From: an uncultured Ruminococcus sp.
GTDB lineage: Bacteria; Bacillota; Clostridia; Oscillospirales; Acutalibacteraceae
Direction of reading: 5' to 3'
Assembly (NCBI GenBank): GCA_902772795.1
Contig: CACYBZ010000441.1
Span: 1 to 7,670, forward strand
DNA length: 7,670 nt
In this document: one piece after another, positions 1 to 6,671 of the stretch
Layout: the number at the start of each line of letters is the position of its first letter
Numbering within the stretch: position 1 is the stretch's first letter
The notes under the pieces: model-generated
What the model was told of the DNA's origin: nothing
The model's database searches: none
What the model saw: the letters and a program-made list of their open reading frames with translations, nothing else
Program-made: the position numbers and the translations under genes

Positions 1-273
1 TGAACGCATCATCAGTGCCATCTGATGGAAAAAGACAAGCATTTTTCTCTTGTTAATCTTTATCGTATGAACATCTTTTGCCACACCAATTTCCATATCC
101 CATATGGATTTTTCTTCCGTGTTCTTACTGTTCGGTTTGACTTCGATTACTGACAAAGGGTTCAGATTTCTGGCACGCAGATTTTTTCTGACTTCTTCGG
201 GATTATCAGCAATCATTTCATTCTTATATTTTCTGTTTTTCTCATTAACCGCAACGTAGGTATACTTAGGCAT
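1..273 (-). CDS. pilC: PilC/GspF-family type IV pilus platform protein, N-terminal part (runs off window)
   Basis: These are the first 91 codons of a gene that continues past the left edge; the frame is open to base 1. The protein starts MPKYTYVAV and goes on with a small charged domain containing EEVRKNLRARNLNPLSV. This matches the usual N-terminus of PilC/GspF proteins, a Y-x-Y-x-A start followed by a helix that ends in a 'gl.pl.v' strand. Residues 77-91 (KRKMLVFFHQMALMM then RS) match the start of the first T2SSF helical domain. In the family, PilC is the polytopic inner-membrane platform that couples the PilB and PilT ATPases to pilin addition and removal. The ATG at 273 is preceded by a strong AGGAGGT 8 nt upstream. 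It follows the PilT gene by 6 nt, so the two are surely co-transcribed. The transmembrane part lies outside the window. Confidence 0.9.
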   Translation of the reverse strand, partial: MPKYTYVAVNEKNRKYKNEMIADNPEEVRKNLRARNLNPLSVIEVKPNSKNTEEKSIWDMEIGVAKDVHTIKINKRKMLVFFHQMALMMRS

Positions 274-279
274 AACGGC

Positions 280-1476
280 TTACCTCCTGTTCTTCAAGTA
301 AGCGGCTGCTCCGCCTAAATTCTGTACATTTCGTCTGGGCATACCCCCGCCACTGCTTGGTGCCATACCACCCATCGGTGCATTACCACCGCCGGGAACA
401 CCTGGCTGTGACGGCTTTGACGTATCTTCAAACGCTTCATTTCTACCAACATCAAAGCTGTATTCATATGCTGTTTCAGGAGAGATAATACCACAAGCCA
501 GCAAATTGTCAATAGACATTTTTCTGGTAATCATACCTGCTCCCTGATTGAGTTCAATCGTCTGTTCAATCTGAGGAATCTTGTTTTCACGGATAAGGTT
601 CGCAATAGCAGAGTTGACGAACATTATCTCAAACATACCAATTCTTCCCTTTCTGTCACACCTGGGCAACAGTCTCTGCGAAACAACCGCTTTCAGTGTC
701 GTGGACAACTGGCTCAATGCCTGTTTCTGTCTTTCTACAGGATACATATCAATCAGACGGTCGATTGTCTTCGCCGCACTTTCGGTATGCAGAGTAGAAA
801 AAACAAGGTGTCCTGTTTCTGCCGCACGCAACGCAATTTCCATGGACTCCAGGTCACGAATTTCACCCATGAGAATAATGTCAGGGTCTTCACGCAACGC
901 TGATTTCAGTGCTGAAGAATAGCTTTCACTATCTTCGCCCATCTCACGCTGATTGATAATACACTTGTTCGGTGTGTGCATATACTCAACAGGGTCTTCC
1001 AAAGTAATAATGTGTTTGCTTCTGGTTTTATTGAGTTCATTAATAATGGCAGCCAAAGTTGTTGATTTACCACTACCTGTCGGTCCTGTTACCAGTACCA
1101 GTCCTTCCTGAAGGAGCAATATTTTGCCCAGTGATTCGGGCAGGCTAAGGCTTGTCATTTCGGGCGGTTTTTCTTTGATGATACGCATTACCAGCGACGA
1201 CCCGTGTCTTTGCCGGAATGCGTTGACTCTGAATCTCGCACAACCCTCCAACGCATAGGAACAGTCATAGTCACCTGTGGACAAAAAGTCGGAAAGTCCG
1301 TCAGGCGGCAACACCTGTGCAATATAACCGATGACCGTTTCATCATCAAGCGGCGGCATATTATTGAAATAGGTTACTTCACCGTGTACACGATAAGCCG
1401 GTACATTGTAACTTGACAAATGAATATCTGAGGCATTGTTAGCAACAGCAAATCTGACCATCTCTTCAAATTCCAA
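280..1476 (-). CDS. pilT: PilT-type retraction ATPase with Gly/Met/Pro-rich C-terminal tail
   Basis: This 398-aa cytoplasmic secretion ATPase contains the full PilT set: the N-terminal ASDIHLS (15-21), Walker A GPTGSGKST (131-139), Asp box ITLEDPVEY (157-165), Walker B DPDIILMGEIRD (197-208) and His box TGHLVFSTLHT (221-231). It also has the C-terminal AIxNLIRE element (290-297), which is typical of PilT rather than PilB. It lacks the PilB zinc cysteine pairs and the long N-domain. PilT hexamers drive pilus retraction and twitching. After about residue 346 comes a roughly 50-residue tail rich in Gly, Met, Pro, Ser and Asn, ending in Lys/Arg; it is probably disordered and is not part of the usual family length of about 350. 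The start codon is TTG: GGAAGGTG lies 7 nt upstream, and MEFEEMVRFAV aligns with the standard PilT start. The next in-frame ATG, codon 6, would cut the first helix. It sits between pilB (29 nt) and pilC (6 nt). Confidence 0.96.
   Translation of the reverse strand: MEFEEMVRFAVANNASDIHLSSYNVPAYRVHGEVTYFNNMPPLDDETVIGYIAQVLPPDGLSDFLSTGDYDCSYALEGCARFRVNAFRQRHGSSLVMRIIKEKPPEMTSLSLPESLGKILLLQEGLVLVTGPTGSGKSTTLAAIINELNKTRSKHIITLEDPVEYMHTPNKCIINQREMGEDSESYSSALKSALREDPDIILMGEIRDLESMEIALRAAETGHLVFSTLHTESAAKTIDRLIDMYPVERQKQALSQLSTTLKAVVSQRLLPRCDRKGRIGMFEIMFVNSAIANLIRENKIPQIEQTIELNQGAGMITRKMSIDNLLACGIISPETAYEYSFDVGRNEAFEDTSKPSQPGVPGGGNAPMGGMAPSSGGGMPRRNVQNLGGAAAYLKNRR
282..288 (-). promoter_or_regulatory. 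Shine-Dalgarno of pilC inside the pilT stop region
   Basis: AGGAGGT lies 8 nt before the pilC ATG. It is formed by the last two Arg codons of pilT (AGG AGG) plus the first base of its TAA stop. This fixes the pilC start and suggests that translation of the two genes is coupled. Confidence 0.8.
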
Positions 1477-1483
1477 ACCGTAA

Positions 1484-1494
1484 CACCTTCCTTT
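1484..1494 (-). promoter_or_regulatory. Shine-Dalgarno supporting the TTG start of pilT
   Basis: AAAGGAAGGTG ends 7 nt before the TTG at 1476. The spacing after GGTG equals that proposed for the TTG start of the pilMN gene. It supports initiation at TTG rather than at the ATG five codons later. Confidence 0.65.
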
Positions 1495-1505
1495 CTGAAT
1501 GATAA

Positions 1506-3209
1506 TTAATCTTCCTGATATACTTCCGCAACCGTATCAAAGTACGTTTCAAAGGTAATAATTCCCTCGACCAAAAGTCGTCTCAGATTTTCCTTCATAG
1601 AAATCATACCTTCCTGTATTGCGATTTCATTAATCTGTTCGGTTGTTTTATCTTCGTGAATAGCGTGTTTAATCTTATTGTCAACAATCATAATTTCATG
1701 TACAGCGGTACGGCCTTTGTTTCCCATACCGTTACACTTCGGACAACCACCCTGCTTTGCATCATAAATGGTGATATCGCTGTCAAGAGGCATACCCAGA
1801 ATACCCAGCTCTGCCTCGGTTGCCTTATGGGGTACTCTGCAATAAGGACAAACCTTACGTACCAGTTTCTGAGCAATAACCCCCAGCAATGAGGACGAAA
1901 CCATGAACTTTTCAACGCCCATATCTATCAGACGGACAACGGAACTTGCCGCATTGTAGGTATGGATAGTGGAAAGTACCAAGTGACCCGTAATAGCCGC
2001 AGATGCTGCGATTTCTGCTGTTTCCTTATCACGAATCTCTCCGACCATGATAACATCAGGGTCCTGACGCAAGATGGAACGCAGAACACTGGCAAATGTC
2101 AGTCCTGCTTTTTCGTTGATATTGACCTGTGTGATACCTTTGATAACCATTTCGACGGGGTTCTCAACAGTGATGATATTGGTTTCGGGGGTGTTGAGCT
2201 GAGAAAGACCCGTATAAAGTGTTGTGGATTTACCTGAACCTGTTGCCCCCGAAAGCAGGATAATACCACGGTTACTGTGAAGGAGTGTTTCAAACTTCGC
2301 CCTGTTCTCGTCCAGGAAACCGATACCGGAAAGTTCCAGTTTCATACCCAGAGCGGTAGTAATTCTGATAACGATTTTCTCACCAAATACACCCGGCAAG
2401 TCAGATACACGCATGTCTATTTTGGTATTTTTGACACTGTAATGAAGACGACCGTCCTGAGGAATTCGTTTTTCCGCAATATTCATGCCTGAGATGAACT
2501 TGATACGGCTGATAATTGACGGAGCAAGCTGTCGGGAAACTGTAGTATACTCTCTCAATTTTCCGTCAATACGAAAACGGATTCTCATATTTTCTTCCTG
2601 CGGTTCAATATGAAGATCCGACGCTTTCATAGCAACGGCATCTTCAAACATCTTGTTGACCAGCTTGATAATCGGCTGGTCTTCTATATTTTCTTCTTCT
2701 TTGATATTTTCTTCGCTGGCGACCATCTGCTGTTTGATGAATTCCTGTGCTTCATCATACATTTTTGCCTGCTGGTCGGACTGGTACATAACGTCCTGTT
2801 GTTCTTTAATCTGGGAAGGTGTGGCAACAACTGTCTTGACACGGCGTTTGATATTATTGCTGACTACCGAAATCATACGGTAATCCATCGGATTAGACGT
2901 AGCAACAATCAGCCTGCCATTTTCCTCTGCAACAGGAACGATTCCATAATCTTCTACCAGATTCTGCGGAATCACATCATACAGACTTTCGTCAATTTCC
3001 AGTTCTTTAATATCAATAAACGCCAGACGCATTCTTTCCGCAAGAGTTGCATAAATATCTCTTTCACTGACAATATTTTCTTTGATGAGTGCGTCCTCCA
3101 TCGTAATATCTTCGTCCTGATATTTCTGCTGAAGTACCTTGACATTATCCTCCGAAACCATGCCTTTCGCTACAAGAATATTCAGAATATTGAAAGTTGA
3201 GTTTTTCAT
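1506..3209 (-). CDS. pilB: PilB/GspE-type pilus assembly ATPase
   Basis: This 567-aa protein has PilB architecture. A T2SSE/MshEN-like N-terminal domain spans about 1-140, followed by an acidic, Gln-rich linker (about 145-178) and an N2 domain with ASDLHIEP (196-203). The C-terminal motor has Walker A GATGSGKST (321-329), Walker B DPDVIMVGEIRD (383-394) and His box TGHLVLSTIHT (407-417). A tetracysteine zinc site, CPYC (454-457) and CPKC (489-492), is characteristic of the PilB/GspE branch. In the family it hydrolyses ATP to drive pilin polymerisation through PilC. Two departures stand out. The Asp box reads VENPVE (348-353) instead of EDPVE, and the N-terminal RLGxxL motif used by MshEN domains to bind c-di-GMP is not preserved (NILNIL at 7-12). 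The ATG at 3209 has AGGAG 9 nt upstream, overlapping the TAG stop of the peptidase gene. Confidence 0.97.
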   Translation of the reverse strand: MKNSTFNILNILVAKGMVSEDNVKVLQQKYQDEDITMEDALIKENIVSERDIYATLAERMRLAFIDIKELEIDESLYDVIPQNLVEDYGIVPVAEENGRLIVATSNPMDYRMISVVSNNIKRRVKTVVATPSQIKEQQDVMYQSDQQAKMYDEAQEFIKQQMVASEENIKEEENIEDQPIIKLVNKMFEDAVAMKASDLHIEPQEENMRIRFRIDGKLREYTTVSRQLAPSIISRIKFISGMNIAEKRIPQDGRLHYSVKNTKIDMRVSDLPGVFGEKIVIRITTALGMKLELSGIGFLDENRAKFETLLHSNRGIILLSGATGSGKSTTLYTGLSQLNTPETNIITVENPVEMVIKGITQVNINEKAGLTFASVLRSILRQDPDVIMVGEIRDKETAEIAASAAITGHLVLSTIHTYNAASSVVRLIDMGVEKFMVSSSLLGVIAQKLVRKVCPYCRVPHKATEAELGILGMPLDSDITIYDAKQGGCPKCNGMGNKGRTAVHEIMIVDNKIKHAIHEDKTTEQINEIAIQEGMISMKENLRRLLVEGIITFETYFDTVAEVYQED

Positions 3210-3221
3210 CTCTGCAATCTC

Positions 3222-3998
3222 CTATCTTGCCAATAAACTCATGTACAAACCGATAAGATATACTATCGGTGCGTGAAGTACCAGTGTAGCAAAAACACCG
3301 ATACAAATTGATGGTCCAAACGGAATATATTGTCCCGCTTCTTTTCTTCTTATCGCACTAATCAGCAATGTCAACACAATGACGACAAAAGCAGTAATCA
3401 CCGAAACAAACAACGCTGTCAGAATATTCGGAAAACCTGTGGCAAACCCCAGTGCCGCAAATAATTTGACATCTCCAAAGCCCATTCCTTCTTTTTTGGC
3501 AACCAACATAGTGATAAAGTTTACCGCAATAATCAGTAGTCCCACACCGACTGCTGATACCAACGGTGACCACCATGTCTGAATAAAATACTGCTTGTTG
3601 AAAAAATCATAATAAGCGAACAGCAATGAAAGCACCGCTGAAGCAACTGCCAGTTCATCAGGAATGATACAATACTTTCCGTCAGAAAGTATAACCATAA
3701 TAATCACAAATGTCAACAGCATAAGCAACAAAGTATAGAAACTCATACCAAAAAACAGATATATCATGGCAAAAGCGATTCCCGAAACAACCGTTCCGAC
3801 AATCAACAATGATTTTCCCTGAAATCTTGTCTGTGTCAATAACTCAGCCGATGGTTCCTCATCGTAATCGCAAAGCCATCGGGCAGGAACCCTGTTCATG
3901 ACATATACGCTTACCACGAATCCCACCGCACCGAGTACTGCTGACAGTAACAATATTATAACATTAAATACATCGAATGCAATAGCAAAATTCATCAT
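3222..3998 (-). CDS. pilD: Type IV prepilin peptidase (PilD/GspO-like, aspartic protease)
   Basis: This 258-aa polytopic membrane protein has about seven or eight hydrophobic segments. The two catalytic aspartates of the A24 family can be seen: Asp106 in LSDGKYCIIPDEL (104-116) and Asp176 in the GxGD motif GMGFGDVKL (171-179). The family motif IPFGPSICIG (225-234) is also present. It cleaves the leader of the prepilin and normally also N-methylates the new N-terminal residue. The N-terminal region is reduced. Only a remnant of the usual cytoplasmic domain remains (NRVPARWLCDYDEEP, 35-49), with one cysteine (Cys43) and no pair of CxxC zinc motifs, so methyltransferase activity is uncertain. 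The start is one of two tandem ATGs (3998 or 3995), 8 nt after the pilO stop. No Shine-Dalgarno is visible, so expression probably depends on coupling to pilO. The neighbours point to the pilin in this window as its substrate. Confidence 0.93.
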   Translation of the reverse strand: MMNFAIAFDVFNVIILLLSAVLGAVGFVVSVYVMNRVPARWLCDYDEEPSAELLTQTRFQGKSLLIVGTVVSGIAFAMIYLFFGMSFYTLLLMLLTFVIIMVILSDGKYCIIPDELAVASAVLSLLFAYYDFFNKQYFIQTWWSPLVSAVGVGLLIIAVNFITMLVAKKEGMGFGDVKLFAALGFATGFPNILTALFVSVITAFVVIVLTLLISAIRRKEAGQYIPFGPSICIGVFATLVLHAPIVYLIGLYMSLLAR

Positions 3999-4006
3999 TG
4001 TAAGGA

Positions 4007-4618
4007 TTATTTGCCTGTTGTGGGAGCTTCTGTCGCAATTTCCACAACAGAACTGGTATCATAATAATAAAGTGTCATAGCAATATTCACATCACCCTTA
4101 TTCTTGTCTGTCTGTGAAGGAGCAAAATTGACGCTGTTAACATTGTAACAACCTTTGGACTGTGTTTCCACATATTTCAGGATATCCAGCGTTTTTTCAT
4201 AAGTGTCGGTAAACGCCAGAGCAATATTGACTGTATACACTTTATAACCGCCTGACGAAACTCTTCCCATCGTATCTTCCTCAGGTTCAGCAATGGAATA
4301 TGTTTTCAGTTTGATGTTTCTGGACTTGAGTTCCTGTTCCAACTCTTTTGAACAGGTTTTCAGGTCGATAAACATTTCCGCCTGTCTTTTGTCATATTCC
4401 TGTGTATTCTTTTCAATTTCTGCCTCAATGACTTTCTCCTGATTCATGGCATTGTCATATTTGACAATCAGTGCTACATTGTCCTGATGTTCCTGAATCA
4501 TAGTTGGTGCGTTTTCGATTAACGACCTTCCGATAAATATCCAGTACAGTATCGCAACAACTAACGTTACAACAAAGATGTACACGAACTTCGGCATTTT
4601 ACTTAAATCTAAATCCAT
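4007..4618 (-). CDS. pilO: PilO-like pilus alignment protein
   Basis: This 203-aa single-pass membrane protein has a short basic cytoplasmic start (1-10) and one transmembrane helix (about 11-30). A charged, probable coiled-coil stretch follows (about 45-100), then an alpha/beta domain (about 101-188) and a Thr-rich tail. This is the topology of PilO/GspM proteins, which pair with PilN in the alignment complex between the cytoplasmic motor and the assembling pilus. Sequence matches to PilO are weak by eye, and the name rests mostly on topology, length and position directly after the PilMN fusion. It has Cys89 and Cys157 in the extracytoplasmic part. The ATG at 4618 has a strong GGAGG 9 nt upstream; the gap to the preceding gene is 22 nt. 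Confidence 0.78.
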   Translation of the reverse strand: MDLDLSKMPKFVYIFVVTLVVAILYWIFIGRSLIENAPTMIQEHQDNVALIVKYDNAMNQEKVIEAEIEKNTQEYDKRQAEMFIDLKTCSKELEQELKSRNIKLKTYSIAEPEEDTMGRVSSGGYKVYTVNIALAFTDTYEKTLDILKYVETQSKGCYNVNSVNFAPSQTDKNKGDVNIAMTLYYYDTSSVVEIATEAPTTGK

Positions 4619-4640
4619 TTATCTTTTCCTCCCCACATGT

Positions 4641-6401
4641 TTATTTCTTCTTCGTCGCACTTTCAGTAGCTGCTTCTACCGATATTGACTGACCTGTTAC
4701 CATAGTATCATAACGTTCTTGTTCTTTTTCATCGTCGATGACATTATAGAGTTGCAGTGAGAAAGAATATCCGTTACTCGTTGTACCTTCTTTATTACTG
4801 CCCGAACTTTCGTCTGAAAGATTTAATGTATTGGCAACTTCAAAGAATCCGTCTTTTACAATAGCTTCCTGTAATTTCAGTACTTCGTCGAAAGTAGCCA
4901 ACGTACCTGAAACAGGAACGGAAATCTTCATGTCGCTGTCGGTATATCCGGAGATAACCATGCTGTATCCTGCAAAATTCTTGACTTTATCCACAAACTG
5001 CTTCTTTGTCTGTTCAAATGTTTCATTCATCATCAGCGGTGACTTCGGCAATTTTGCCTTATCTCCCACCTGATTTTTCAACTTCGTCTGGATATCTTCC
5101 TGACGTTTAAGCATATTGGCAGCTTTCACATATTTTTCTTCCTGAAACTTTTTCTCATCCATAGACTGCTGAATTTTCAGAAACGCATAATAAGCTCCCG
5201 AAACCACTACTGCTGCCGCTATAATAATAGAAACACCAAGACTGACCTGTTTACCGATATTCAATGATTTTTCTTTCAGTGGCTGTAAACCTACCATCAG
5301 GTTATTTTTATATTTGTCACCACTGTTCATCAGGTTGTTGTACAGAATGAAACTTCCTGTTTTAAAGTTAGCGTCACGGGCATCGATGTCCAGTTCAGGA
5401 ACAGCCATTTTGGTATTGAACTGGTCAGAAATCAGGTCAACGTCCAGAGAGAGTCCCATTTTCTTGATGGTATTGGTAACACGGGGGAAGAAACCAACCA
5501 TATCACTCAGAACAACCTGGTCAATATTCAGTTCCAGACTCATGGCAACCAGACTGATATTATGAATAACGTCTGACATCAGATCTTCACGCAGATTACT
5601 CAGTCGCTGTATTGCTTCCGGTGTCTGTGCCGCATACTCCAGGTCAAATCCGTTTTGTTTGATGTAATCAATCGCAGCTCCCGGAGAAAGCTGTCTGTCC
5701 TGAGCAAGAATATCTACAGCTTCTATAATCGGAGAATGGTAAGTATGACAATATAACGGCAAAGTATCTTTTACAATAACAACACGCAGACCAGAATAGT
5801 CAATGGACATATAACAAACCGTTTTATTGAAAGAATATACAATTTCCCTTGCAATTTTCAGCAGGGGAATATCTGCCGGTGTGATTTTCACCAGTGTAAG
5901 ACCCATTTCTGAAAAACGCTTTGCCAGTTCTGTAGATAACGCTTTCGGAATACCAAAAGTTTTCGATGTCATTTCAGGAATTTCCTTGGCCGGCGTTCCA
6001 TAAGTTGTCGTGATAATTGAGAACTGTTTTACTTCGTCCTGTAAGACTTCCTTCAAATTTTCTACGGCAATATTATCCAGCATTTTTTTCTTGCATCTGA
6101 CGTGCTGGAATTCTGCCGATACAAGGTCAAATTCTTCTACAAGGAGAATAACCTCTTTAACTTCCGGTCGTTTCATCTCTCTCAGACCGTCGTTTACCAT
6201 TGTTGCAAAAGCCTTCGGAATTTCCCATACCGTTTCCTTACCGTCCATGTACTGTTTGTCTAACGGCTTTACATAGGGAGCAGTAAAACGGTAAGACAGG
6301 TCAACAGTCGTTTCTTTCTTCTGGTCTTTTGCCTGAAGAATCGGTTCACAGCAGGTCAAAGTCAAATACTCTTTTGTAACCTGAACAATAACTGTTTTCA
6401 A
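4641..6401 (-). CDS. pilM: PilM-PilN fusion (GspL-like): actin-like cytoplasmic domain, TM helix, PilN-type extracytoplasmic domain
   Basis: This is a 586-aa protein when started at the TTG at 6401, or 588 aa from the TTG at 6407. Residues 1 to about 363 form a cytoplasmic PilM-like actin fold, with the second-lobe phosphate motif visible as MSIDYSGLRVVIV (198-210). The segment NNLMVGLQPLKEK (366-378) resembles the PilN N-terminal peptide (INLLP-type) that normally docks onto PilM. One transmembrane helix follows (about 386-407), then a Lys/Glu/Gln-rich coiled coil (about 408-445), a ferredoxin-like PilN-type domain (about 463-558) and a charged tail. PilM and PilN are usually separate proteins; this arrangement matches T2SS GspL. 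Its likely role is the link between the PilB/PilT motors and PilO. The first lobe lacks the usual D-x-G-x-x-S/T phosphate-binding motif (VIVQVTKEYL, near residue 4), so nucleotide binding is doubtful. No ATG occurs in the first 50 codons. TTG 6401 is preferred because GGTGGTG lies 7 nt upstream. Confidence 0.9.
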   Translation of the reverse strand: MKTVIVQVTKEYLTLTCCEPILQAKDQKKETTVDLSYRFTAPYVKPLDKQYMDGKETVWEIPKAFATMVNDGLREMKRPEVKEVILLVEEFDLVSAEFQHVRCKKKMLDNIAVENLKEVLQDEVKQFSIITTTYGTPAKEIPEMTSKTFGIPKALSTELAKRFSEMGLTLVKITPADIPLLKIAREIVYSFNKTVCYMSIDYSGLRVVIVKDTLPLYCHTYHSPIIEAVDILAQDRQLSPGAAIDYIKQNGFDLEYAAQTPEAIQRLSNLREDLMSDVIHNISLVAMSLELNIDQVVLSDMVGFFPRVTNTIKKMGLSLDVDLISDQFNTKMAVPELDIDARDANFKTGSFILYNNLMNSGDKYKNNLMVGLQPLKEKSLNIGKQVSLGVSIIIAAAVVVSGAYYAFLKIQQSMDEKKFQEEKYVKAANMLKRQEDIQTKLKNQVGDKAKLPKSPLMMNETFEQTKKQFVDKVKNFAGYSMVISGYTDSDMKISVPVSGTLATFDEVLKLQEAIVKDGFFEVANTLNLSDESSGSNKEGTTSNGYSFSLQLYNVIDDEKEQERYDTMVTGQSISVEAATESATKKK

Positions 6402-6408
6402 AAACAAA

Positions 6409-6415
6409 CACCACC
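6409..6415 (-). promoter_or_regulatory. Shine-Dalgarno deciding the pilMN TTG start
   Basis: GGTGGTG matches the ideal GGAGGTG at six of seven bases and ends 7 nt before the TTG at 6401. It is only 1 nt from the alternative TTG at 6407, which is too close. The nearby ATG at 6418 runs into a stop after six codons. Confidence 0.6.
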
Positions 6416-6440
6416 CATTGAATAATTTTATATTATCAGC

Positions 6441-6459
6441 TAAAGTCTAATCAACTTTA
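6441..6459 (-). repeat. Small inverted repeat in the pilMN leader
   Basis: TAAAGT and ACTTTA form perfect 6-bp arms around a 7-nt loop, about 40 nt upstream of the pilMN start. It is a weak AT-rich hairpin of unknown role. Confidence 0.35.
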
Positions 6460-6481
6460 ACAAACAAAGCGATTTTATTTT

Positions 6482-6518
6482 GTTATTTTCACCATGATTA
6501 GTTATTTTCTGAAAATAA
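6482..6518 (-). repeat. Palindrome plus direct-repeat copy in the pilMN leader
   Basis: TTATTTTC and GAAAATAA form perfect 8-bp arms separated by one A (6502-6518). A further GAAAATAAC copy follows at 6482-6490, repeating the GAAAATAAC at 6501-6509. It sits about 20 nt downstream of the predicted transcription start, where a repressor could bind or where alternative RNA pairings could form. No known operator is recognised. Confidence 0.4.
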
Positions 6519-6544
6519 AATATAACTATTTTGCCAGTTTACTC

Positions 6545-6573
6545 ATTATAACATATATTTTAGTAAAATGCAA
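6545..6573 (-). promoter_or_regulatory. Promoter for the pilus machinery operon
   Basis: The -10 is a perfect TATAAT (6545-6550) preceded by TGT, giving an ideal extended -10 (TGnTATAAT). A weaker -35, TTGCAT (6568-6573), sits at the optimal 17-nt spacing. A run of eight A on the coding strand (6574-6581) lies directly upstream of the -35, where an UP-type A-tract would be. The predicted start is near 6538, leaving a leader of roughly 135 nt before the pilMN TTG. A housekeeping sigma factor is likely. Confidence 0.75.
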
Positions 6574-6582
6574 TTTTTTTTC

Positions 6583-6622
6583 AAAAAAAATAGTAAGACC
6601 CGCACCCAAAAGCGAACCTTAC
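6583..6622 (-). terminator. Intrinsic terminator after the pilin gene
   Basis: The RNA would form an 11-bp stem, GUAAGGUUCGC with GCGGGUCUUAC (three G-U wobbles), around an 8-nt loop, then UA and eight U. It starts 49 nt after the pilin stop and precedes the machinery promoter. It should make the pilin message largely separate from the machine operon. Confidence 0.8.
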
Positions 6623-6671
6623 CATTGTCAATTCATCATGAAAAACACGGCAATCCCATTCTTCAAAAATC

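Noticed and set aside
2610..3200. A 196-codon plus-strand frame opposite pilB
   Set aside because: It is antisense to the conserved pilB frame, rich in Phe, Ile and Asn as expected for a mirror of coding DNA, and has no family motifs.
6421..6480. A second promoter close to pilMN (GATAAT with TTAAAG, or TAAAAT with TTGATT)
   Set aside because: The -10 elements are imperfect, and the -35 boxes or spacings are poor compared with the extended -10 promoter at 6545-6573.
6626..6631. A perfect TTGACA (-35 consensus) on the minus strand between the pilin and its terminator
   Set aside because: The bases 16-18 nt downstream are TGGGT-like, not a -10, and transcription would run straight into the terminator.
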